From contig CP137327.1 in NCBI GenBank assembly GCA_033182465.1, forward strand, positions 124,001-188,000: a DNA stretch of 64,000 bases, read 5' to 3'. The notes below the pieces were generated by a model, which made no database searches, had not been told where the DNA came from, and worked only from the letters and a program-made list of their open reading frames with translations. Position 1 is the first letter of the stretch. Every line of letters starts with the position of its first letter. This stretch comes from Sanghuangporus weigelae. Lineage: Eukaryota > Basidiomycota > Agaricomycetes > Hymenochaetales > Hymenochaetaceae. Both the position numbers and the translations under genes were made by a program. Shown in pieces: positions 52,321 through 62,100 of this stretch.

Positions 52321-53409
52321 TTAATCTTTTCCCTGTTGCTCTTTACTTGCTAGGGATTTGCGAATGTTGTTTCGGTATTCTTCGTCATGCTTGCAAGTCC
52401 ATCCTGCTGATTCATCGCCTTTAGCCCATGCTACATGGTCGTAGTGGACTGGCCTTCGGCAGTGCGGATCGGGACATGTTTCCTTGAAATCGATTGTTCG
52501 TGTTGTCATCGTCCTCCGTTTTACACCATTAGTCTTCTTCGGCCGCTTAGAGGAAGAACCCTTTTGCTTCCTTGGTGCCTTGCACTCCTTTGCGTAATGT
52601 CCTGACTTTTCACAGTTGTAGCATTTGCCTCCCTTCTTCGGCAAGCCTCGGAGTGCATCTACATCCATGGCGTCTGGATCTCGTTTCGTTGTTTGTACTG
52701 GTGGTCGGAAAGATGACTGTCCATTCGATTTGAATCTTGGGGTATATGTTTGACTACCCATGAGCCTTTGCCTGGCATCAGAGTTTGCTAGGTTGCTTGT
52801 CCATTCCATCCATGCATCGAGGTCGTTCTTCTCGAAAGCGTCGGGTTGTACAGATTCGACTCGTCGTTTGACCCACATGTCTAGTCCTTTGACATAGATG
52901 TACTTGAGCATCTGCTTATCCATCGTGTCTGGTGCTCGTGCTTTGAGTCGTCGGAATTCGTCGTTGTACGCCCTAATGCTTGCTCCTTTCTGCTGGATGC
53001 ATAGTAGTTGGAATAGGGCTTCCTGTTCTCCAATGATCGGATGTCCTGCTCGGATCCTCATCCAGTTCAGCATGTCCTTGAGTGATGCGAACATTCCATT
53101 TGTTGCAGCGATAATCGCAGGTACTGGTTTCAGTTTCCCATTGGCATCGAATGATGTTAGGGTATTCTTCTCTGCAAACCAATCGTAGCTGTCGCCTTCT
53201 AGTGCCGCAAATAGGCTCTTTGCGATCTCCTCCTCATCCTTGACTCCATGCTGTGCCAGCTTCGAGATACATCGACTAATCCACAGATCAATATCTTCGC
53301 TTCGCTTGCCATAGTACTTCGGAAGCTTGATGCTGTGTTTAGAGAGTTGTGTCTGAAGAGTCTGTAGTTGCTGCTCCAGTGCTTGCACCTTCTGGTCGGT
53401 TGTCGACAT
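52321..53409 (-). CDS. gag: Gag (copy B)
   Basis: 362 aa with the same CCHC knuckle (KDCK changed to KECK just inside the last Cys). The slippery heptamer GGGAAAA lies at 52327-52333 on the minus strand before the stop. Confidence 0.93.
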   Translation of the reverse strand: MSTTDQKVQALEQQLQTLQTQLSKHSIKLPKYYGKRSEDIDLWISRCISKLAQHGVKDEEEIAKSLFAALEGDSYDWFAEKNTLTSFDANGKLKPVPAIIAATNGMFASLKDMLNWMRIRAGHPIIGEQEALFQLLCIQQKGASIRAYNDEFRRLKARAPDTMDKQMLKYIYVKGLDMWVKRRVESVQPDAFEKNDLDAWMEWTSNLANSDARQRLMGSQTYTPRFKSNGQSSFRPPVQTTKRDPDAMDVDALRGLPKKGGKCYNCEKSGHYAKECKAPRKQKGSSSKRPKKTNGVKRRTMTTRTIDFKETCPDPHCRRPVHYDHVAWAKGDESAGWTCKHDEEYRNNIRKSLASKEQQGKD

Positions 53410-54373
53410 GATCGTAAGTGCTTATGGGCACTGCTGGTGGTGAATAGGATGGTGGTGGTAGATTCTCTGGCGCTTGGGTTGCTACTGAACCACTTGCTGG
53501 TACTGCAGGTACTGTTGGTACTTGGATGATAACCGTTCGAGGTGGGGTTCTGAGTAAGAATGGCCTTCGTGATGCTTCTTCGTCTGAGGACACTGATTCG
53601 TCAGAACTCTGTTCCTGTTGGGCTCTCTCTCTTGGTAGAAAGTATTCCCAGCGTTGTGCTGCCTGAGCTACTTCTCGAATTCGTTGAGCGTGTTCGAGTA
53701 TGTTCCTTGAGGTAGTTTCGGTTGTCTGTACCGATGTGAGTATAGCTGCGTAGGTGCGTTGACTCGACTCGATTGTTTGTCCTAGTTGGAGTAGGGCTTC
53801 TCGCAGGTTATGGATGTCTTGAACAATCCTTGGTTGATCTAGAGCTGTCCTGTTAAGCTCTCCGATTCTCGTCTCGATTGTCTGTAGTTGTTGTTCCTGA
53901 GCAGTAATCCTGTTCCGGATAGCGTTGAGCTCTCGGTCAAGTACTCCGTTTCCGTCTATGACCCGATGATTGAGTGCTCCTGCTGCTCGATCCAATTCCA
54001 GAGTATATCTCTCTAGAGCTGCTACTTGTGCTCCAATTCTTTGAGTAGTTGCTTCTAGTGCTTCGAATCGATCTCCTACTGCTGTCGCGTATGCTCCGGT
54101 TGGTAGACTGTTTGACTGCCCCGTGTTTGCAGTTCGTTCTTCCAGTCTTTCAACCCTTTCTTGTAGCCTTCTGATCACTGGTGGATACAATATGCTGTGG
54201 TTCGTTGTCGCGTATAGTATGTCGTGATCGCTTTCCAGACTACGTAGCCTGTTGGTGATATGTTGAACTCGTTCGTCGAGGGATCTGGGTGTGAACCTCG
54301 TTTGATTATCGTTCGCTCGTTCGTTCGTTCGATGACCGTTACTTCTGTTGTTGGCGTTTCCTGATCGGTTCAT
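53339..54373 (-). CDS. Retrotransposon B ORF2, 344 aa coiled-coil protein
   Basis: Intact, same ATGA overlap with ORF1 and 71 nt overlap with gag as in copy A. A few substitutions, for example in the coiled coil (NQRVIE to NHRVID) and the Pro-rich tail (NPPPPSY to NLPPPSY). The PPxY-type motif is kept. Confidence 0.6.
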   Translation of the reverse strand: MNRSGNANNRSNGHRTNERANDNQTRFTPRSLDERVQHITNRLRSLESDHDILYATTNHSILYPPVIRRLQERVERLEERTANTGQSNSLPTGAYATAVGDRFEALEATTQRIGAQVAALERYTLELDRAAGALNHRVIDGNGVLDRELNAIRNRITAQEQQLQTIETRIGELNRTALDQPRIVQDIHNLREALLQLGQTIESSQRTYAAILTSVQTTETTSRNILEHAQRIREVAQAAQRWEYFLPRERAQQEQSSDESVSSDEEASRRPFLLRTPPRTVIIQVPTVPAVPASGSVATQAPENLPPPSYSPPAVPISTYDHVDNRPEGASTGAATTDSSDTTL

Positions 54374-54711
54374 GAACTTCGTTTCTCGCCTGATGCTTCA
54401 GGGTTATTGTTCCTTGGTGCTGTTAACCAAGTAGTTCCTTTCTCGTCGAATGTAGCAATAGTGGAAGGGACTGCTGCTACTTTCGTGGTTGTTGTTTGCG
54501 TGCTCCCAACTGCAGGGCTACCAGATGCCTTTGCTATTAGGTACACTTCGTCGTTGTAGGGGTTATGATAGTAGATGTGTGATTTAAGTGAATCAGGTTT
54601 GTCGTTCTCCAGGATGTGCACTTGTCCTGAGGATTCGATATGGGTACTAGTCTCGAAACTAGTGACGTCGATAGGGGCTTGAGGTCGACGGTCCTCGCCT
54701 CGATAAAACAC
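54370..54711 (-). CDS. Retrotransposon B ORF1, 113 aa
   Basis: Intact; one change seen against copy A (PQV to PQA near the N-terminus). Unknown function. Confidence 0.55.
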   Translation of the reverse strand: MFYRGEDRRPQAPIDVTSFETSTHIESSGQVHILENDKPDSLKSHIYYHNPYNDEVYLIAKASGSPAVGSTQTTTTKVAAVPSTIATFDEKGTTWLTAPRNNNPEASGEKRSS

Positions 54712-54758
54712 TAGCCAAGAACCTTGCCCGTGAGAGGTGGTGGTAAAACTAGCGAGTG

Positions 54759-54770
54759 ATCTTTCGATCC
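54759..54770 (-). promoter_or_regulatory. Self-priming primer-binding site (copy B)
   Basis: GGATCGAAAGAT on the minus strand, two bases from the 5' LTR. Its complement lies at 55032-55043, the predicted RNA 5' end. A TATA-like ATAAATAG is at 55070-55077 (minus). Confidence 0.65.
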
Positions 54771-54772
54771 AA

Positions 54773-56285
54773 TGTTAGGGAGTAGGCCCGGGGTTACACC
54801 GGTTTGATCCTTTTGCCTAAGCAGCGGTGTGTTGTGCAGAGGTGATCTTATCTACCCACGTCTGGCTGTACCACGCGGTCCTTTACTAGCCTTCCTAGTC
54901 GCGGTCCGAGTTATGGATGCTTTCAGATACGAGGTAATAGTAAAGCAGATTGGGATTTCCAAGAGGCGTGATAGTACAAAGCACACAGTAATAGCTCGCT
55001 GTAGGGCAAGCTTTACACCAGTGTGTTAAGAGGATCGAAAGATGGGGAAATGAGGGCCTAATCCTACAACTATTTATGCTCCCAGATATTCCATTTTCCG
55101 TCCTATTTCTTACTCATCCTGTCTCCACTTTACTCCACTTTCCTCCACCATTACATCTGTTCCTTTGTCATCCTGCTGCGCTTTGCTCCACTTTGCTCCA
55201 ATCTTTGTAAGGTCGTCTCCACTATGACAGAATTCTTTGGAGTTGCTGACTGAGACAATAGAGGTGGTGCTCCGATATGGAATGCTCCACTGTCAGTACT
55301 CCATAACGATGTCATTGCCGTCATTGAGTGGCATCTTTGCTCTTGGAGCGATGTAGGCTGCTCGGTATGTGATTCTTCGGAATTCATCTCGAGGTCCAGC
55401 GAGGGTAAGCATAACTCGCACGTCAGTGTTAAGGTGTCGGGTCGGTGTAGAGTATGGTCCAAGGCATATCATGAACTGCATAAGCTCTGCTGGTGGGTTC
55501 TGCTGGGTTCTGGTGACTAGCCATGCTTTGCCTTCGTATCGTATATCTCGAATGTAGCGCCATATCCTTCGTTGTATAAGGAGTTGTAATTGCTTGGTTT
55601 CCAGGTTCGCATCTCTCGGTAAATAAAGGTTTGCCTGTATCGTAGATGCTGGACATGGTGTGTGCAACTCCGGTCTATACCATCCAATCATTCTCCAAGT
55701 TATCGGGTTCGCAGTTCGAGGGGTTCGAGTTGTGATCGTGAGTTCCTCTCGTTTCTTGGGTACTATTGGGCTTGGTGGATTGGAATGCATTGTATCCTGA
55801 AGGTGTCGCTCGGTTTCGATGTGACAGTCACGCGTACCAACTGTTGCCGTGCATACTAAGTAGTATACTTCATAAAGGACCATGTAAACTCGTGCACAGA
55901 CTTGACAGTGCTGAAATGCCAGTGAGGTCTCCATAAACCTTATTAGCCTTTAGCCTTTTTAGCGTTTAGGCTTTAGTAGTTGTGCTTCTGGACTTCTAAG
56001 AAGTTTGATTGCTTCTTTTGATCGAGGTCGCTCTGGTTGCTTGGTCGGCGGCGTTAGAGTGGTAGTCCGCGGTAATAGGCGGTCGGCGGTGTTAGCTGTT
56101 AGCGGGATTACGTATCCGCTTCGGTGCTTCTAGCGCTCGGGTGGTAACGGGTTACTGTTGCCTAGGCCGCTCGATTGCTTGGGCCTTTGATAGCTGGCTT
56201 GGTTACCGGTCGCGTTTGGGAAGCTGATCGTGTAGATCTGTTGATCGTGTCGATCCTGATGCGAGTTTTTGAGCGGATCCTTTCA
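54773..56285 (-). repeat. 5' LTR of copy B
   Basis: 1513 bp; differs from the other copy B LTR at two positions noticed by eye (near 56010 and 56264). Confidence 0.95.
55293..55934 (-). CDS. 213-aa U3 ORF in the 5' LTR, copy B
   Basis: Identical in sequence to the ORF at 44496-45137; expected to be outside the element's own transcript. Confidence 0.45.
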   Translation of the reverse strand: METSLAFQHCQVCARVYMVLYEVYYLVCTATVGTRDCHIETERHLQDTMHSNPPSPIVPKKREELTITTRTPRTANPITWRMIGWYRPELHTPCPASTIQANLYLPRDANLETKQLQLLIQRRIWRYIRDIRYEGKAWLVTRTQQNPPAELMQFMICLGPYSTPTRHLNTDVRVMLTLAGPRDEFRRITYRAAYIAPRAKMPLNDGNDIVMEY

Positions 56286-56290
56286 CTTTT
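56286..56290. repeat. Target-site duplication of copy B, right (CTTTT)
   Basis: Matches 43971-43975. Confidence 0.92.
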
Positions 56291-57747
56291 ATGGTGGGTG
56301 ATCTACACAGAAACACATATGATATCTGTGTACCTAATATATCCTGTTCTACACAATTCTTCTGTGTGATGTAAGACAGATTTTTGCGTAGATTTCCTTA
56401 TCTTGGGTACGTACGACTACACAGGCATGTGCTAAGGACCTCCAATATGCAGTGATTGTAATGATTGCTGTACTAGACGAACAAAGCACTCTGACTGTAT
56501 TGTAAGTGGAACTTCAGAATTACGAGTTTATTGCAAGAAATACAAACCAGCCATTTGATTTTTGTATTTGTCCATCAATCTCGTACCTCATTAAGTGTGA
56601 CAAACAAGGCATATATTGTATATATTTGCCAAATCTTGTATCATATTTACTTTGCAATAGAGCCATCATAGTTGCCATCTCAGAATAAGTGTGAAATGTG
56701 CCACCTTTTTTCCTTACAATGATTTATAAATCTTATAGATATCTTATATTAGCATACAAGTCGAAAACAAGGTTTGTATTGTAATATCAGTCTTATATAT
56801 GACTTATATAGGGTAATCAGCCTTATATTACATAATTAATGCCATAAGTTCATCTATGCCACGAGACTTTTTCGTGATGGATATGAGGAAGTGAAAGGGC
56901 GCAACATGCATATCTGGCTTTGGAACTCACCTTTTCACTCGGTCTCACTCGGCAGTTTGGCCTGTTCCTTACCGTCTCGCCTATAGAATGAAAAGAACAA
57001 TAATGAAATTTTTGTACGATGTACCTTTAAAGGCGGCTTATGCCGTGCTTTCTACTCTGTTCTCTACATTTCGATTCGTCTGTCGATGCGGAGCTTCTCC
57101 GTATCAAATCCCAAATTCTCGAACCTCTCCAGAACAGCCAGGACAGATGACGGGAAAAAAATGACGACGAATCGGAGCAAACGAACGACCGAACGCGCTA
57201 TGCCATTACTGGGAGCTTCGGTACGCTCATCTGCAACGTTGTGCTATGCTAAACCCCGTTCCGCGCTTTACATACCATAGCTCATCTCTTTGCCTGCAGG
57301 AACCATTACTCAGCGTATCAAGAATATACGCCAAACGCTCCAGCCGCGCAACTCATGACCTCGGCATTTTGCGTGGGGAGCGGAGAACGCAATGCGATAC
57401 TCAGATGTCGGGGCTGCCGGGGGATCAATCAACACTCGTGTCTATAAATATACCAAGTCAACTGGTGTTCTCTCCGGATCCGGCTATCGATTCTGATACT
57501 TGTCCTCCAAGTAGCTGTGCGTTCTGCGACAAATTATGGCGCATTGTCTCGCCATTTCACGTTTACTTCCACCTTACTGCGAACTGATCGGAGTTTACGC
57601 TCGCATATTATTATTCAAACCAGAGTGAGCGGAGAATGCAAGAAGAATTGCGAAATATCAGCGCTGGTGGCAGAATCTTTCTTTGTAACACGCGATTTCA
57701 GGTTACAGAGTATAGTCACTTGCTCTCGTCTCTGCTCCGGGAAGGCC
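56291..57747. other. Intergenic and upstream region of paralog 2
   Basis: The first 600 bp are AT-rich and featureless. The frames at 57086-57280 and 57246-57587 (+) have no recognised content. Confidence 0.45.
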
Positions 57748-57755
57748 TATATAAA
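57748..57755 (+). promoter_or_regulatory. TATA box of paralog 2
   Basis: TATATAAA about 110 bp upstream of the start codon, followed by a CT/CA-rich leader. Confidence 0.65.
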
Positions 57756-57861
57756 CGAGCTACCTAGACACCTTCTTCAGCAGAACTGAGCTTTATCTCC
57801 AAACTCACAAGTCTACTAAACCGTTCACATCTCTTCTAAAATCTATCTCAACTCTACCATC

Positions 57862-58507
57862 ATGTCTTCTAGTACTATCCTCCCTCCTCGTCTGCAGCCT
57901 CTCTCCAACTGGGCAAAGCAGAATCTCACGGCGCTCGTCACCGCCGAATCCAACGATGACTTCGACACCGCGTTCGACCAGTTAATCTCGAAGCACGTCA
58001 AGAAGATCGTATTCAACGACCGCGAGCTCACCCGTGCCGAGTACAAGCAGAGACTGTTGAAAGAGCGGGTCAACTTCCTCGGCGCGACGATTAATATTCA
58101 TGATATCGTCGAGGTTCCGAAGGTCGAGAAGGGTGGTGAGACGACTGAGGTGGGTTTCCCCGATCTGATTTTCGGACGTCCATTGATTGACCTCTCCCTA
58201 CTACCCTTTCAGGCATCTGGAAATGTTGGCCTATTCTACAACGCCCAATACAGGGAGGGCCCGCGTCGCGTCAACCCTAACGGACCCGGCTCAGACGTCT
58301 TCATCCCGCGCAACGTACACTCATCTCTTAACATCGAGTAAGCTAACACCTTGATGTATTTTATGTGACTTTGGACTGACACCATCTCAAAGGGTCGAGC
58401 AGGACAGCAGTGTCCTCGGACCGGTCTTCGAGGAGCGTCGTCGTGTCTTCAACCTTAACCAGGTTTACCTTGAAGACCAAGTCAGCATTCAAGCTGCTAG
58501 CTCTTAA
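57862..58507 (+). CDS. Small conserved fungal protein, NTF2/SnoaL-like pattern (paralog 2)
   Basis: Three exons (57862-58149, 58213-58337, 58393-58507; introns 63 and 55 nt) give 175 aa. The sequence parallels paralog 1 at 22227-22845: LPPRLQPLSNWAKQNLTALV, DDFDTAFDQLISKHVKKIVF, RAEYKQRL, NVGLFYNAQY, SSLNIEV, RRRVFNLNQVY. Intron phases (0 and 2) are the same, so the two are true paralogs. It is ten residues longer, mainly in a loop of Gly/Asn/Pro before the SSLNI block. No signal peptide. Function unknown; the NTF2-like fold is a guess from the pattern. Confidence 0.8.
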
Positions 58508-58941
58508 GCCTCTTGGCGTCGGATTAGTGCTTTCCGGAACCTACCTCACATCTTGCACACGGATGATGTTTGGAGGATTGTAATAACTATGTAACCAAAT
58601 CTTGTCTTGTAATACATCCCACAATGATGTATCGAAATCGAAGACACCTCATATATCATTCGTTCTTCATACATAAGTATACGTGGCATGAGTGTGACGT
58701 CCGTCCTTTTATTGCTTCACTTAGTTGCGGATACTGTTACATTGAGTAACCTTTATAGCAGCAACAGAGTGATGTCTTGAATAGAAGACATCACTTCGTA
58801 TCTATCAGTTTCTACCCATTATACCAGTATATCAAGAATAAACCTACGGAACAACTTGAAATACTCGAAGGAAGTTCGACCTTGTCGTCATTCAAGTTTC
58901 ACACGCCTTTAAACAAGACAAATTAGGACTCAGTATAGATA
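58508..58941. other. Intergenic, nothing seen
   Basis: 3' flank of paralog 2 and of the convergent monooxygenase pseudogene; a short self-complementary stretch (GATGTCTTGAATAGAAGACATC near 58770-58792) was seen. Confidence 0.4.
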
Positions 58942-60213
58942 CTATGTTGATAGGTGCTCACGATCTCCCGACCCGTCCCCAAGCCAAAAGAACCGATTGG
59001 GACCTCTCGAGCCAGGAACAGCTTCGAGGAACTCGTAATTATAATCTTCCCAACGCGGATGCTGGAGTGTCTTTATTGCATGAAGACACGGTCTTGGATT
59101 TGATGTTCGTTTTGCATAGACGTAAAGGAATGAATTCGCTAGCGTAGCTTTTGAGAATGACTATTAACCTGGCCAGAGACCCACAATACGGCCTTCGGAT
59201 TTTCCCATCTTGTACCACGATCGACAGCGATCGCTGTATACGGTCTGTCTTGACCAGTAAGCGCACGTAGAAGACGGATCAAGCGGGCTCACGGTTTTGA
59301 AATATTCATTGCAAAGAAATATGATTCTCAATATTCGCCCTTCGTGCGTCCAGAAGGAGTAGAGCAACCCACTCCTAGATACTCATCGAAATCACGAACC
59401 GCCTCTGGTTTGGGCTCAATGCTCTTGAGAAGTTCGCGCTGCATCTTCCTGGCTGCCTGGATAGCATATTCGACTTGCTTTTCTATCATGATGAGCGATT
59501 TCCGGCGAAGAAAGAATTTGATCCTATCGACATGAACAAGTTTGGGACCCATCTACGCAGAGCGATATGTAGACCTTGGGGTGTGGAGTAAATCGGTCTT
59601 TGAGCATCTGACCTCAACGACCAATGACCGAGAATGGATATTGGTACGACGTATCATAACCTAAATTCGATGTTCAGCGAAAAAGTGAGACGCAGGAGAA
59701 GATCTGAAGGACTCGCCGGTCGCGCAGATTATGACATCCAGCTCATGACACGTTCCATCCACGAGCTTGATACTTCTTTCCGTGACTCGCTTTATGTGAG
59801 TTGAGACAAAGTCGACCTGCAGCATTTTCAGGAATGTTCTCACGCAATTCGAAATCAGAGTGAATAGAATAGAAACACACATTATCCGCTTCTAATGCTT
59901 CAAGGTAGCTCGATCCTGGAGTCAAACGGCGACAACTGGCAGAGAAATCTGGGAGAACTATTACAACATGTGAGTGGGAAGAGAGTCGTGTCGGAAGAAA
60001 GATCTCGAGTACGATTGTCTATTATCCATGGTATCTTTTGAAGCTTCGAACACATATACTCTCTGAAGTGCTCTTGAGCTGCTTTTTGCATAGCAGAGCC
60101 TTTGATTGGCATCAAGTATGCAGACCAGACAACACTCTGTAAGCACAGTTGACCAATGGTAATACGAACCCGTTTGATGCATACATTCATTTCATGTTCA
60201 ATCTCATGCGGCC

Positions 60214-60843
60214 TAGGGCTCCGACCGTATGCGTATAACCCGTATACGGGCTGTCCGTATACGGGTACGGCCGTATCCGTATGACACGATAGGAGCAAAA
60301 TATACGGGCTGTATATATGCGGCCGTATCCGTATACAAAGGTCTGGAAATTTGGCGTTTACGGCTTATACGCCGTATACGGGAGCTAAGGCTGTGCCTCC
60401 CGGTAGCAGAGAATTGAGTATATTTTATACGATTTTTGGTGATTTGGTAGATCACTTACTTGAAAAATATATTCCCGGGCTACCAAAGTGAGGAAGGGAC
60501 TGCCGGATTCAATACAGTACTGTTCCCACACATCTCCTTTCTATCACTGAATTTGTCCGAGACTCCGATGCGCCCTTCCTGGCAGGGGTGAACAACTTGA
60601 AAGTGTGGTATTTGGGCTATGTAAGGACCAGATAACTCGGAATGAGCATTTTCAACTCATTTTATTTCTATTCTACAGTTTCTGCCCTGTAACTGCCGTA
60701 TACGGCGTATTCCCCGTATACGGACTGTCCGTATCCGTATAACAGTCTGGTGTGCCATATATACGGGCGTATATATACGCCCGTATCCGTATGAACCTTC
60801 TTTTATGCGCCCGTACCCGTATACGGATACGGTCGGAGCCCTA
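60214..60843. mobile_element. 630 bp inner hAT-like unit with both ends
   Basis: A right terminal repeat identical in layout to the outer one already occurs at 60830-60843. Positions 60214-60843 therefore form a complete small element, and the 62100 end is a second right end. Confidence 0.65.
60498..60843. repeat. Direct repeat, copy 1 (partner 61755-62100)
   Basis: About 345 bp repeated with small differences, including TGTGGTATTTGGGCTATG and the whole right terminal region. It carries a piece of minus-strand coding-like sequence beginning WEQYCIE. Confidence 0.8.
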
Positions 60844-61317
60844 TCTGTTGGTGCTTGTTTCAGCCGGATGGTATGCACCAATCGTTGTTGAATATCAGTC
60901 CCAGGGATCGAGACTATAGCATAGCATGCCTTCAGTTATGATGAGTTTGGTGATAATCGGCCAGAGGTTTAGTCTTTGTACATGAATACGATGCTAGTCA
61001 GAACAATGTATACTATTCCTGTACAAGGCAAAACCACTACCTCTAGTCACACCGTAAAGCAGGTACCTGCATCTGGATTCCGTACTCTCAGAACTAAATA
61101 TGGGTACATAGCGTATCTTGGTAGAGTGTGCACCATGTCACACTGTAAGCAAACCATACAGGACACTAAATAGCAGCCTCGAAACTCGTGGGCATTGATA
61201 CAGCGGGATACTGCGTGCAGCATGAATATCATGCTTGAAGAAACATTGGAATGACAGATGGAAATGGATGTATCCGTCGCGATTTTCGGCCGTTCAGAAG
61301 TACTTTCCTCGGCTATA

Positions 61318-61790
61318 TCAGGCAATACGAACGACGTCGGGATATCGTGTTAACTTGTCAAGATCTTTTCTCTTTATATGGACGGGATCGGTACTATTTA
61401 GTTTGCGAGGTACAAATGTGCGAAGTCGATTCAGCTCGAGATTCTCCTCCAGATCGCGTAACGTCTTGGGTATATTGTGTGTTTTGAGTTCTAGTCTCCG
61501 AATGTTTCGGAATAAGGCGAACAAGGGATACATGATATTGCGAGTAAGATGAGAAAGACCATAGGAATCCTCAATAGTCAGCGAGGTCACCTCTCGAAAC
61601 GTCTCTGAGGCAGGATTGATGGAATGCACGTACGCGAGCAGCTTGTGTGCTCTGCTAAAGTTTACGTGAAGGTGAATATCTTTGACGTTCGGCAAAATCA
61701 AAGATGCAAGAATCCGTCCTAGACGCGGCGGAGCTCGAGATAAAGAGATATCCAAAATGCCGTCTTCAATACAGTACTGTTCCCACGCAT
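61318..61790 (-). pseudogene. F-box/LRR-like gene fragment inside the hAT-like element
   Basis: An open minus-strand frame reads WEQYCIEDGILDISLSRAPP, then LGRILASLILPNVKDIHLHV, SLTIEDSYGLSHLTR and LFRNIRRLELKTHNIPKTL. Leucine spacing is that of the degenerate LRRs in Agaricomycete F-box proteins. The F-box itself and the C-terminal repeats are missing, so it is a captured or residual fragment. A short related piece occurs in the other direct repeat near 60510. Confidence 0.5.
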
Positions 61791-62100
61791 CTCCTTTCTA
61801 TCGCAGTCCACTGGATTTGTCCGCTGCGCCCTTCTTTTGGCAGGGGTGAACTACTTGAAGTGTGGTATTTGGGCTATGTAAGGACCAGATAACTCGAAAT
61901 GAGCATTTTCAACTCATTTTATTTCTATTCTACAGTTTCTGCCCTGTAACTGCCGTATACGGCGTATTCCCCGTATACGGGCTGTCCGTATCCGTATAAC
62001 AGTCTGGTGTGCCATATATACGGGCGTATATATACGCCCGTATCCGTATGAACCTTTTTTTATACGCCCGTACCCGTATACGGATACGGTCGGAGCCCTA
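61755..62100. repeat. Direct repeat, copy 2 (partner 60498-60843)
   Basis: Second copy of the repeat, ending at the outer right terminus of the insertion. Confidence 0.8.

Larger units (their letters stand above)
43976..56285 (-). mobile_element. Chromoviral Ty3/Gypsy LTR retrotransposon, copy B (complete, 12.3 kb)
   Basis: Same family and gene order as copy A, in reverse orientation. LTRs are 1513 bp, its own 5 bp target duplication is CTTTT, and all ORFs are intact. Its two LTRs differ from each other at two positions by eye. Both share changes absent from copy A (for example GGAGGAAAG for GGAGAAAAG, and CACACC for CATATC near the 3' end). A and B therefore descend from slightly different masters and inserted independently. 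Confidence 0.96.
60214..62100. mobile_element. hAT-like element(s) inserted in the monooxygenase pseudogene
   Basis: The insertion begins TAGGGCTCCGACCG and ends with its complement CGGTCGGAGCCCTA. It is flanked by CTCATGCG (60203-60210) and CTCATGCC (62101-62108), an imperfect 8 bp duplication with three extra bases on the left. TAGGG termini and 8 bp duplications fit the hAT superfamily. Subterminal DNA is packed with CGTATACGG-like palindromic motifs, possible transposase sites. No transposase is encoded, so it is non-autonomous. Confidence 0.75.

Noticed and set aside
58770-58792. Short palindrome GATGTCTTGAATAGAAGACATC as a terminator or regulatory hairpin
   Set aside because: A single short inverted repeat in fungal intergenic DNA is expected by chance and has no known role here.
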